A DNA stretch of 64,000 nucleotides. Origin: Chaetoderma sp. LZ-2023a (taxonomy: Eukaryota > Mollusca > Caudofoveata > Chaetodermatida > Chaetodermatidae). Positions 44,001 through 54,779 of this stretch are shown piece by piece (within the stretch, counting starts at the first letter, position 1; every line of letters starts with the position of its first letter). The stretch spans positions 73,887,018-73,951,017 of the forward strand of contig CM067366.1 of NCBI GenBank assembly GCA_034401795.1, in the 5' to 3' direction. Below the pieces are notes generated by a model. That model was not told where the DNA came from and searched no databases. It worked only from the letters and a program-made list of their open reading frames with translations. The translations under genes were made by a program, and so were the position numbers.

Positions 44001-45532
44001 TCTCCCGGTCGGGGGATCGAACCGTCATCCTGCAACTCCGCATAGCATCAGCAACCAGGCATCTTTCCACTGGACCACCGCACCAAGACTATAAAGTCAA
44101 GGATTGGCCGACCAGTTTTCACATGTCTGATATACTGACACACTGACGATTCATATGGGACTATCTGTGGATGCATCTGTCACAATCAATCCTAGGCTTT
44201 TACGCCTATTGTACTCTGACTCCAGCACGGCTCTGGCAGTATATGTATTTTTATTTTATTGACGCACTGGCAACGTGCGGCTTCAATTTCCATGTGCTAA
44301 CTTAGCCGACAGTGCTGCACCCGTTAGTTTAATTTGTTGATCACCATCTCCCGGTCGGGGGATCGAACCGTCATCCTGCAACTCCGCATAGCATCAGCAA
44401 CCAGGCATCTTTCCACTGGACCACCGCACCAAGACTAAAAAGTCAAGGATTGGCCGACCAGTTTTCACATGTCTGATATACTGACACACTGACGATTCAT
44501 ATGGGACTATCTGTGGATGCATCTGTCACAATCAATCCTAGGCTTTTACGCCTATTGTACTCTGACTCCAGCACGGCTCTGGCAGTATATGTATTTTTAT
44601 TTTATTGACGCACTGGCAACGTGCGGCTTCAATTTCCATGTGCTAACTTAGCCGACAGTGCTGCACCCGTTAGTTTAATTTGTTGATCACCATCTCCCGG
44701 TCGGGGGATCGAACCGTCATCCTGCAACTCCGCATAGCATCAGCAACCAGGCATCTTTCCACTGGACCACCGCACCAAGACTAAAAAGTCAAGGATTGGC
44801 CGACCAGTTTTCACATGTCTGATATACTGACACACTGACGATTCATATGGGACTATCTGTGGATGCATCTGTCACAATCAATCCTAGGCTTTTACGCCTA
44901 TTGTACTCTGACTCCAGCACGGCTCTGGCAGTATATGTATTTTTATTTTATTGACGCACTGGCAACGTGCGGCTTCAATTTCCATGTGCTAACTTAGCCG
45001 ACAGTGCTGCACCCGTTAGTTTAATTTGTTGATCACCATCTCCCGGTCGGGGGATCGAACCGTCATCCTGCAACTCCGCATAGCATCAGCAACCAGGCAT
45101 CTTTCCACTGGACCACCGCACCAAGACTAAAAAGTCAAGGATTGGCCAACCAGTTTTCACATGTCTGATATACTGACACACTGACGATTCATATGGGACT
45201 ATCTGTGGATGCATCTGTCACAATCAATCCTAGGCTTTTACGCCTATTGTACTCTGACTCCAGCACGGCTCTGGCAGTATATGTATTTTTATTTTATTGA
45301 CGCACTGGCAACGTGCGGCTTCAATTTCCATGTGCTAACTTAGCCGACAGTGCTGCACCCGTTAGTTTAATTTGTTGATCACCATCTCCCGGTCGGGGGA
45401 TCGAACCGTCATCCTGCAACTCCGCATAGCATCAGCAACCAGGCATCTTTCCACTGGACCACCGCACCAAGACTAAAAAGTCAAGGATTGGCCGACCAGT
45501 TTTCACATGTCTGATATACTGACACACTGACG
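41096..45532 (-). repeat. Tandem array of a tRNA-derived SINE, 14 units of about 346 or 241 bp
   Basis: On the minus strand each unit has a pol III A box (TGGTCCAGTGG) and a perfect B box (GGTTCGATCCC) about 45 bp apart, a body (CAGCACTGTCGGCTAAGTTA ...) and a tail CGTCAATAAAATAAAAATAC. GATCACCATCTCCCGG marks units at 41191, 41536, 41777, 42123, 42469, 42812, 43061, 43406, 43647, 43993, 44339, 44685, 45031 and 45377. Long units carry about 100 bp more (CTGCCAGAGCCGTGCTGGAG ...); short ones have a TATG run instead. No acceptor stem closes, so these are not tRNA genes. Confidence 0.88.
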
Positions 45533-45720
45533 TGTATGCATATGTGTGTACATATGATTGGGTGTATATGTATGTAGGTTAATGTATGTATATTTTGTGT
45601 GTACTGGTATATATATATATGTATGTATATGTATGGGCATAAGTGTATGTATACGATTTTCCATGTGTGTAAGGGTAGGTTGACACAGGTGTTTGTGAGA
45701 CCAGTATATATGTGTGTGTG

Positions 45721-45756
<36 letters not shown>

Positions 45757-46470
45757 TGTATAATTAGCCTATGTGGTACATATGCATATAAATAGGCATA
45801 TGTGCTGGGGTGCGCATACAGTCAATGGTTAATCTTTTAACCACCAGATTTGCTCGGGTGGTGCTCCGGCTGACACTGCCCATTTTGAGAGCAGGAGATT
45901 ATTGTTCCTGGAGGTCTTCACTCGAATGATTGATTCCTGTAGAGGGCTTCCAACTACCATATTCTCTTGCTAAATACTAGGGATGGACTTGTTCTTTTGA
46001 TCAGCTGCGGAGTCACCTCCTGGCAAATGAAGGTGCCGAAGGATTAGTGAGCGGCTGACAAGCCAACGGCCTATTAACCGTAACGGCCGTATTTGATAAC
46101 ATCACATAACAACATAATCTCTCTAATTCACACCTTTAATTATTGTGTCGAAGGGCTATACAAATCGCAAGTTGTTGTAAATCCCAAACCTATCTTTCAA
46201 TTCTAAGAGCGAAATGTTCCAAAACGTGTATATATGTATGCGAGGAGAAGTTCATGTCATGTAGGGTGGTGCTAGTTTGATAAAAATTGGATAAATATTA
46301 AATAAATTCTGCAATTCCAAAAAATAATAAAATTATATTCCTATTCGCTGACAAACATTTAATAGAATCATGCAACATTAGCCTTCCTTTTAGTGATGTC
46401 ATGGTGAAATCCGATAAAATTCGGAATAATATTAAATAAATTAAGCAATTAATAAAGTTAACACCTTTTG
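45533..46470. other. Microsatellites and unique sequence
   Basis: TATG-, TA- and GTGC-type runs (GTGC at about 45719-45758), then unique sequence without genes. Confidence 0.5.
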
Positions 46471-46474
46471 TGCG

Positions 46475-46672
46475 CACTTAACGCTGTAATTGCCAAGCTG
46501 GCCAAGACGGCCTCTGCAGTGGTCTTGGGTAATGTCCATTTGTCCATTTGCATGACAAGAGAAGACTACTTTTGAGCATTTACCGCTGGAATGACTGGCT
46601 CCGTATTCAAGCCAATAATTCCAGTGGTAAATTCTCAAAAATGGTCTTCAAATGGACATTAGTTAGGTAACG
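46475..46672. mobile_element. TTAA-type hairpin MITE, copy J (ends decayed)
   Basis: CAGTGGTCTTGGGTAATGTC, GAGAAGACTACTTTTGAGCA, centre GGAATGACTGGCTCCGTATT, complement ATTCCAGTGGTAAATTCTCA. Confidence 0.65.
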
Positions 46673-46837
46673 TAAAAAATGTACTGTTTGATCCCTGTGT
46701 TGTCGTTTCGCTGATCCAGAGGGCGAGCTCAAATCGCAGTGTAGGCCCTATGTGTCTATGCCCCGAGGCGATATGATTACCCTGTGTATAACATTAATCT
46801 GATCGTTGATCTCCCTAACACCTTTGACAATGGACCT

Positions 46838-47190
46838 TTCCATTTTTAGCTATTCCCCGCCCACCACTAGCTATGCTCCACCCACACCTCGCCGTGTTGG
46901 GATTGATCGATCCCCGAATGCCCTAGCTATCAATTTCCTGAAAACTAGACAGGGAAGCTGTTGAATATTTTGTAACTAATTAGCGCCCGGTCAAATTAGT
47001 TTCAAAATATTCAACAGAATATTTATTAAATAGCAAAAGCAAACAATTTGTACAACAGTCCATAGACCGTCATCAAATATGCGTTCGTGACGTACTTATC
47101 GACGTCATTCATTATGATGTCATTGTACACACCACGCAGTTCATTATGACGTCATATGATGGGTGGGTACTCTGGAAAGGTGAATAGGTC
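46838..47190. repeat. CRE-rich repeat, young copy 1
   Basis: Nearly identical to 48637-49035 except for a deletion inside the central hairpin. Contains GTGACGTACTTATCGACGTC, ATTATGATGTCATTG and TTATGACGTCATATGATGGG. Confidence 0.85.
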
Positions 47191-47628
47191 TATAATGCTC
47201 GGCACACGCCTTAACCGCTTACGTAAACATAGTATATAAACCGTAAACGGGTTGAATATTTACCTGCAGTCAATCCTCTTCAAAGTTCAAAATGTATATC
47301 AAAGTTCGTCATTCTCTTACCTTATCGGTAATAATATTAAAGTGCTGTCAGAAAATGCCTTGTTATACTTGAGTTTAACTTGTTTCTTCACGTAAGATGT
47401 TTAGAATTTTAATTTGAGTGTTTCTAGATCACAGTTTTTCTTAATAAGTTATTAACGTGGTCTGTGTTCGCGGCTTCGTGTTACCGCATCTGGAGATTAT
47501 CTTCATGGATTTCGTAAGTATTTTCATAATATTAAATACATATATAATAGAAAATATGATAGGCGTTGTCCTAACAGTGTAGTGTTATGCCGCCTGACCG
47601 TCGATCATTCCGGTGCACACGTGTAAGC
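47191..47628. other. No gene recognised
   Basis: Unique-looking sequence. Confidence 0.4.
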
Positions 47629-47708
47629 TATTGTATATTTTGAAACTAATTTGACTGGGTGTTGTTGCTGCCTAAGGCAGGTCTAATTAGTTTCAAAATA
47701 TTCAACAG
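47629..47708. repeat. Hairpin element of the TGTTGAATATTTT family
   Basis: TATTTTGAAACTAATTTGAC ... GTTGCTGCCTAAGGCAG ... AATTAGTTTCAAAATATTCA. A TAG trinucleotide run follows at 47725-47812. Confidence 0.75.
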
Positions 47709-47740
47709 TAGGGCCTATGATGGTAGTAAGTAGTAGTAGT

Positions 47741-47814
<74 letters not shown>

Positions 47815-47979
47815 ATTGAGAATGTCTCTATGGAAAAAACCCTAAATATCTTATTTGGTACAATCATAAGACAACAATGCTAGCGGAAATAGAAACCCAC
47901 GTCGACTTATGTTGAATACTGGCAAAACGTGTCGGCTGGCGACATAATCATTATGTACATCTTTGTTATTTAATAAACA

Positions 47980-48068
47980 TGCTGTTGAATTATTTTGAAA
48001 CCCATTTGACTGGGCGCTTAGGCAGCAACAGCACCCACTCAAAGTATTTTTTTTAAATGTTGAACATC
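47980..48068. repeat. Hairpin element of the TGTTGAATATTTT family
   Basis: CTGTTGAATTATTTTGAAAC ... GGGCGCTTAGGCAGCAACAG ... diverged right arm. A further half copy lies at about 48250-48285. Confidence 0.65.
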
Positions 48069-48636
48069 TTCCCTGTAGAGTCTACTTTTAAAACTAAATT
48101 GACGGGGTTCAGCTCAGAAATATAGTAACATGTAGTAGTAGCGCTCTTCACATCACATCAAAGCATATTCGGTATAGGCCTTCTCGTTTAGACAAATGGT
48201 GTGTTTGTAACGGATTAGTTAGTTTCAATGCAACAATACAGATAAGATATTGAATACTTCAAATTGGTTTCAAAATATTAAACATATGCTAATATTTCTT
48301 ACTTTGTAAACGATGTACACGATCGTATTTTGTTTTGGTAAAAGGGTTAATACTAGTTACTTGGTAATAGATACTTAGCCAGATTCGCTGATTATCTGAA
48401 ATAAAACAGAATATAACAGAATAATAGTAGGAATTATGTCATAGGGGATTGCCTGTTATCATAAGCGACGAACTCCAGCGATTAAGTTTAGAACGCTCCT
48501 GGGCCAATAGGGTTCAAAGTCTATTAAGCATGACGTCCATTCTAGAACGTGTGAATGACTTAATCACCCTCACAATGATAGCTTGTAAATATGTTTTCTT
48601 ACCCTGTTTTTGTAACGGCTTACCCCGTCTGCTTTG

Positions 48637-49035
48637 CCAATGGACCTTTCCATTTTTAGCTATACCCCGCCCATCACTAGCTAAGCTCCACCCACACCTC
48701 GCCGTGTTGGGATTGATCGATCCCCAAATGCCCTCGCTATCAATTTCCTGAAAACTATACAGGGAAGCTGTAGAATATTTTGTAACTAATTTGACTGAGT
48801 GCTGTTGCTGCCTATGGCAGCAACAGCGCCCAGCAAAATTAGTTTCAAAATATTCAACAGAATATTTATTAAATAGTAAAAGCAAACAATTTGTACAACA
48901 AAGCATAGCCCGTCTTCAAATATGCGTTCGTGACGTACTTATCGACGTCATTCATGACGTCATTCATTATGATGTCATTGTACACACCACGCAGTTCATT
49001 ATGACGTAATATGATGGGTGGGTACTCTGGAAAGG
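48637..49035. repeat. CRE-rich repeat, young copy 2 (most complete)
   Basis: From CCAATGGACCTTTCCATTTT through GTTGGGATTGATCGATCCCC, the intact central hairpin (48768-48861), ATGCGTTCGTGACGTACTTA, GACGTCATTCATGACGTCAT and GGGTACTCTGGAAAGGTGAA. Four to five CRE-like TGACGT or GACGTCA motifs lie in about 120 bp. Confidence 0.85.
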
Positions 49036-49192
49036 TGAATTGTCACGATATAGGCGATGCTGTTAACCGTTTAATATTGTCTGTTGGTATGTTCTGCTGA
49101 TAGCCAATAATTTAATTAGCGATGTTCAGAACTTCAGACCGATGACATTTTTGTCGTCCGTCAGATAGATTAATTACTAAAGTCAGTAAAGT

Positions 49193-49280
49193 GTTGAATA
49201 TTTTGAAACTAATTTGACTGGAAGCTGATTCTGCCATATGCAATAGCAGCTTTCAGTCAAATTAACTTCAAAATAATTAA
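49193..49280. repeat. Hairpin element of the TGTTGAATATTTT family
   Basis: TGTTGAATATTTTGAAACTA ... TGGAAGCTGATTCTGCC ... GCTTTCAGTCAAATTAACTT. Confidence 0.7.
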
Positions 49281-49349
49281 TATATAATATGTAAGAGATA
49301 AAAAGTCTTGTTATTTAGATATATTGTCTTAAATCGTAGCCTATATTTA

Positions 49350-49635
49350 AAGGTGTATATTCACACCAGAATTCCTGCAAATAAAATTGTTAAAAAGTAT
49401 ACTTTTTTAGGCTTACACTATGTGACTAGATATAAAGTCTAAACGAAATAAATCGCAACACGTGATGATTTTATCACATAAATTAATATTTTTTTTCCAG
49501 TTGTTAAATGAAGTCATCACATGTTACGATTTATTTCGTTTCTTTAGAACTTAGGCACACGGTATAAGCCTCTAAAAAGTTTAAAGTTTTTAACAAATTT
49601 AATTTATGTAATTTCGGTGTGAATATGCACCTTTA
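49350..49635. mobile_element. Foldback MITE, second copy of the 1107-1437 family
   Basis: Left end AAAGGTGTATATTCACACCA ... AAATAAAATTGTTAAAAA; right end TTTTTAACAAATTTAATTTA ... CGGTGTGAATATGCACCTTT. An inner palindrome AAACGAAATAAATCGCAACA / CATGTTACGATTTATTTCGT extends the foldback. Confidence 0.75.
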
Positions 49636-49827
49636 AAAGAATGTTGCGGCATGTATATTCTGTATAGTCTGTTGTAATTTTATGGTACATTGTATGTCGA
49701 TATCATGTGGACTGGAATATGTTGTACACATAATGGTATGGACTATGGAGTCATATAGAGGCATCAGCTATAGTTTGACAATGTGGTATAAAAGCAATGA
49801 TCTTCTGTCTTCTGTTCGTTAATTCCA

Positions 49828-49917
49828 AGTTGAATATTTTGAAAATAATTTGACTGGAAGTTGTTGCTGCCATAGCCAACAACAACTTCCAGTCAAATTA
49901 GTTTCAAAAGATTCAAC
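49828..49917. repeat. Hairpin element of the TGTTGAATATTTT family
   Basis: GTTGAATATTTTGAAAATAA ... GTTGTTGCTGCCATAGCCAA ... CAGTCAAATTAGTTTCAAAA. Confidence 0.75.
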
Positions 49918-50850
49918 GGGATGAGTATTACATGTTTTCACAATAATTAGCAGTTTAATGTATCTTAGTGTAATATAAATATATAATTATAATAATCATA
50001 GCCTAATCACTATATTAATATTTCGTATTTTACTCACATGATAGATATGATATGTAATAAAGGATGTTACAGTCTGTACTATTTCTCCAGGTTCGTGTTG
50101 TTTTTATCATGTCACAACACTCCGCAATTTATTGCTATTCCTGATCCATGCGTGAGCGACTCTGTATAAACAGGGCCTTCTCCCTCCGTGCATAGTACAT
50201 GGAGCCCGTGAAAATTCATATCTATCTGCCGTGCACATTGGCGAGGTAACAAATGGCGACTTCGCCGCACAGCACGGGCAACACTTTGGATACCTATCTC
50301 CTGGGTGGCCATTTATACAGCTTAGGCTAGATATATAAGCTTCCATATATGAAATGCCCAGTTTTGCCAATATTTGACCCGGGATAGCCAGTTATTGACC
50401 TGGTATTGTCAGTTATTGCCTGGTATCGCCAGATATTGCTCACTATCGCCTGTTATTGGCCGGTATTGATAAAAAGAAATCCACTCTGTGCGTGTGTCAT
50501 AAAATCTTTGTCCGGGCCAGATGGCATCTCCCTAATGTACAGACTCTGTATAGACAAAGTTTCATGATTTCTCTTCTTCCCTAGCCCTTTGTACTCGGAT
50601 GGAACAATTTAAAATTTTCAAAATAAATTAAATGACCAAAGATAATAAATGTTACATTTTCTAGGCAGGTTTGATGGAAGATGCTGCATTCGTAGACCAA
50701 CATTGATGAATATTGGACGCCAATTTTTCTGCCATAGAGATAATAAAGGCTGGAAAATTGCCATCAGAGTGGTAAAAGTGATCAAACTTAGGATAGATAT
50801 ACGTTGAAAAGCATGAAATGCGCCAAAACAGATGGACCCAATCAGGTCTC
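49918..50850. other. No gene recognised; short tandem motif at 50375-50470
   Basis: 50375-50470 holds degenerate repeats of GGTATTGCCAGTTATTG type, similar to 40200-40270. Cys-rich short frames near 50110-50370 lack family features. Confidence 0.4.
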
Positions 50851-50929
50851 ACCATCTTGAATCTTCATCTGATATCCGTTTTCTCAATGGATATATCAGA
50901 TGCCGACACTACTATAAAATATCTATTTA

Positions 50930-51292
50930 AGTCACACCTACCAACAACTTCTCACCCCAAATACTACTGTGACTTTGTTGACCCCCCCCCCCCGCCCTCA
51001 CCCTGTACCATATTAAAAAAACCCCAACCTGTATCTACAATAAAAAATTCTAGTTGGAATCTAACCCTTTATATGGTACCAAAGATAGATGTTGTTCCGT
51101 CCTTTGTTCTGTGTTTACTCACGGATGTTTGTATAATTAACTATCACCCTATATATTGTAATGTTTTATTTGGTATGTAGGAGGTCCATCGACTCATAGG
51201 CTTTGCCTTTGATGGACTGCCCAATTGTAATGTCTGTATATTGTATATTAAGCATGAAATAAATAATCTTGAATCTTGAATCTTGATGGCTG
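50930..51292 (+). repeat. 3' UTR and tail of a CR1/L2-like retrotransposon
   Basis: A C-run at 50983-50994, then GGTCCATCGACTCATAGGCT ... GATGGACTGCCC hairpin, AAATAAATAA and repeated TTGAATC at the end. Same layout as 35620-35924. Confidence 0.7.
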
Positions 51293-51294
51293 AA

Positions 51295-51985
51295 AAATCT
51301 CCCTGACTCGACAGAGAGCATGGCAACACTAGGCTTGATGGGAATGTTACCAGTGGAGGCGGAAGTGGACAAAAGAATCATGTCACTGCTTAAAAACTGT
51401 CTTCAAGACGAGAACAGTGTAGAGTACAAAATTGCATTTTGACAGCTCGCAGTGAAGCCCTCAAATTCATCAAGCTGGTTCGTGCACGTAAACAACGTTC
51501 TGCAGAAGTACAGCCGGCTGCCTGCTCAAGATATGTTAAGCTGTACTCCATCCAGAGTTGAATGGAAAAGGATTTTTAAAGGAGTTGTACACGCATTCTG
51601 GAAAGAGAGGCCAAAACATCCACTCAGTAGTGTGCGCTACCTCTCCTCAGATATACTGGATTATAGCTCTGTGGTATATGTGTGGCTTAGCTTCTTGCAC
51701 TCGGTACGGGACACTAAGAAGGCAGGATTAAGGCGAAAGTCATGTGTGGCGTTCTACGGCTACAAACCTTTGAAGCTAAGGGCAGGAAAGCATCTCCTAC
51801 ATGCAGATTGTGCAGAGATAAGGTGGAGAATCGGGAACATTTTCTTCTATATTGTGAAGAGTTTGGAAGAGTTAGGGAGACCACCTGCAAAAGTTGAAAG
51901 ATCTGTTAACGGACTATGACCTGGTATCAGTAATGGAGAACCCATCCAGCCTTATTCAACTCCTGTTTGATGTCACACATGAAAG
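51295..51985 (+). pseudogene. C-terminal fragment of a non-LTR retrotransposon ORF2
   Basis: SWFVHVNNVLQKYSRLPAQD, SRVEWKRIFKGVVHAFWKER and, after a frameshift near 51795, CRLCRDKVENREHFLLYCEE, a Cys/His zinc knuckle (CxxC..HxxxxC) usual at the end of jockey-like ORF2 proteins. The catalytic part is absent. It differs from the LINE at 35.9-39.0 kb. Confidence 0.75.
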
Positions 51986-52139
51986 TCCCCCCCCACACCC
52001 CAATGATACATACGGAATGATTACAGCATCAGATTGAGAAGGTAGGCAGAGACCTAATATTCTCACTCTATCACAAGCGACTCAATAGACTAAACGAACT
52101 GGATAGTCAGGGCACGGATGGTGGGATGGGGGGATACAA

Positions 52140-53390
52140 TGAAGCAACACAGTATAAATAGAAGTCTATAAGGTGTAAGAAGCATGTCGGTATGATTGGA
52201 TTCACCATACGGACAATTCGATTTATATATTTTTAACGCGATAATGATGGACTCATCTGACTCAACTAAAGTCACAACCTCAACCTTGCAACAAGGGTAC
52301 CCCCAATTCAGGGAGGAACTTCCCATCCAAGAAGAAGAAGATAGCAGTAAACTTTCAAGTGCAATTTTTTCACCAAATAATGACTTTATTAATACCTTAG
52401 AAACATACAGTCGTTTCCTCATCTACAGTTTGTACAGTAATCCTGCAAAGAAATTCTAATATCCTGTAAAGAGATCTGGATAAATTGGAGCAATACATGG
52501 CTGCTAAAATTTCACCCAGATAAGTGTAAGCATATACAAATTGGGAGGACAGCACAAGTAACATAGACGAAATACACACTCCATGGAAGAGAGCTCTAAA
52601 ATGCGGAAATCGAAAAAGACATTGGAGTAACCATAGATGAAGACCTGACCTTTTAAAACCACATTAGTGAGAAGGTGAAGAAAACTAACTCCATGTTCGC
52701 CCTAACTAGAAGAACATTTCAGCATATGGACCAGGAGATCTTCACACCCTTCAATAAGAGCCTAGAAAGAACGCACCTGGACTACACGAGTTCTGTGTGG
52801 GCACCGTGTAAGATGAAGCATATTGAAATGATCGAGGGGGCACAATGGAGGGCAACGAAACAGATACCTGGATTTAGGAATCTAACCTATCCGGAGAGAT
52901 TTAGGAAGCTGAAATTACCCACCCTAGCTTACAGGAGGAAGAGGGGAGACATGATAGAGCTCTACAAAATTATGAATGGGATATATATGATACAGAAGCT
53001 AGTGATTTCATCAAGATGTGAAGTGATATGACTAAGCTAATTGTGGAGTGATATGGCAACAAGATGTAGTGAAAGAGGAAACTCTAAAAAGGTATACCCA
53101 CAATTGAGCAGACTGACTAAAAGGCAGAACTACTTCACATTAATGGTAGTGAAAGGGTTGGAAATACAAGTACAGACAAAGCAGCCGATTCAATGAACCT
53201 AACATCAAAGCACCTACAGAAGGCAGGTGAAGTGGTCTTTCCATATATTACAAATATAGTAGACCATATATTCCGTTTAAACCATGTCTCAGAATGCGTC
53301 AAAGAGGGTCACATCACACCTATACTGAAGAAAGGGAAGTGCACTACACGCCTGACAGTGATGGACAAGTTGATTGCGGCAAGATTTTAG
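52140..53390 (+). pseudogene. Broken non-LTR reverse transcriptase, C-terminal part, plus a second fragment
   Basis: From about 52490: WLLKFHPDKCKHIQIGRT, EIEKDIGVTIDEDLTF, an open 118-codon part 52675-53031 with LDYTSSVWAPCKMKH and RRKRGDMIELYKIMNGIY, then LSRLTKRQNYFTLMVVKG. 53193-53390 (EVVFPYITNIVDHIFRLNHV, EGHITPILKKGK) resembles the N-terminal RT of a different LINE. Several stops. Confidence 0.75.
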
Positions 53391-53860
53391 TGCCTCTGCC
53401 AGTACTGGTATTTACGCCCCAGAAACCGTGGTTTAAATACCAAAGTTCAATTCCATAGTTTTACCCGTGTTTACCATCCATGGTGCGCATCCACTGTGAA
53501 CTAATAATTCCACTGCTATACATGGACATACCCTGTAGACAAAAAATGTATGTCGGCCATGCTGCACAGTGTTCGAAATCAGGAAATCATATACGTGTTG
53601 AGTTTGCCTGCTGGCACGTGGTGCATGATTTTAATCAATACCCAGTTGTCGAGTAGATGTCCTTGGGACACAATTATACATTTACGGTGCCAAACATGAA
53701 TTCTATGCTCAACCCTTAATTGCACTCTTCATCTATTCCCTAAAATTATCATAGGGTGAATTATATGGGAATATATTGATCGTCATTGTCAACATACAAA
53801 TATCTAGTGGTGTACATATATATGTACATAATCATAAATTTATCACAATATTTTGGTTAT

Positions 53861-54035
53861 ATGTTTGTTCAGGATTGGGCGTAATGTTGTGATTTTTAGA
53901 TTCAATCTATATTAACGATGTACAATTTAGCGTGTACTTGGTTGACTTGCCGGATGAGGTTTTCACCCACATAAATAATAAAAAGGGTTATCCAGACTTC
54001 CGGTTATAATTGTTCTAGTGTTGTTTTACTGAACA
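53861..54035 (+). repeat. Probable LTR (5') of an LTR retrotransposon
   Basis: Sequence ending ACTGAACA just before the primer-binding site, with a TATA-like ATAAATAATAAAAAGG near 53972. The left border (TGT) is uncertain and no 3' LTR was found in the window. Confidence 0.45.
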
Positions 54036-54039
54036 TAGT

Positions 54040-54053
54040 TGGTGCCGGAACCC
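54040..54053 (+). promoter_or_regulatory. Retrotransposon primer-binding site
   Basis: TGGTGCCGGAACCC is fully complementary to a tRNA 3' end of the form GGGTTCCGGCACCA, and lies 4 bp after the presumed LTR end. Confidence 0.75.
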
Positions 54054-54182
54054 AGGAAAAAAAGTAAACTTTATCTGGGAGTCAATAGTTGCAGCCCTGT
54101 GTGTGCGGTGAGTGTAGAAACACAACTGTTTGTTTCATAAACTGTGAACTTGTAAGAAGGTCAGAGAGGTATATTTGCTAAT

Positions 54183-54776
54183 ATGACAGACAAGGCAGTG
54201 CTACGGTCCCGAGCAGTGTCCCGTGGCTGGGTTACTCGAGCCGGAAATAAGTTGGACAGCCTCTGTAAAGTTGCTGATGTTTCTGTTATAGAGTTAACTG
54301 ATGCATTGGATGAGTTTGATCGCGGACTCAGTACTTTTGATCAATGCCAAGAAGCAGTAGAACAGGCAATATATTTGACTGAGCTAGACAATGATATTAA
54401 TGAAGTGGCCGATTTCCGTGAGATGGCTCGAGTGTCTCAGGTACAGGAAGCAGTATAATTGGCATCACGTAACCCTGTGGGCGATGATCATATTGAAGAT
54501 TTCGGATCTTCAGGTGGTCGCTACTCGATGTTGTTTCCTACTACTTCAGTGGTAAGATTATGATGATATAGGTTGCTGCGACAACCTCTTACCAATGAAG
54601 CAGTAGAATGGTTATCGTCGGCTCGCCTCGTTGCTGAATGGTCTGCAACGATATTTCTGCATGACGATAGGGCCTATCTGACTGATGGAAGATTCCTGGC
54701 TTCGGTGAAGTGTTGCTCTTCACTCTGGAGTTCACTTAAACACAACCCAAACTCTTGTCCTGCTTTTGCAAGATGA
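54183..54776 (+). pseudogene. Gag N-terminus of an LTR retrotransposon (BEL/Pao-like), broken
   Basis: From the ATG at 54183: RSRAVSRGWVTRAGNKLDSL, DALDEFDRGLSTFDQCQEAV and LDNDINEVADFREM, the helical motif found at the start of BEL/Pao-type Gag proteins. A TAA at 54456 interrupts the frame, which continues in register (LASRNPVGDDHIEDFGSSGG). Similarity fades after 54540. No protease, RT or integrase follows, so this is a truncated or rearranged copy. Confidence 0.7.
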
Positions 54777-54779
54777 TGT

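Noticed and set aside
41096..45532. tRNA gene cluster
   Set aside because: A and B boxes are good, but no acceptor stem can close and the units continue into a SINE body. They are SINE heads.
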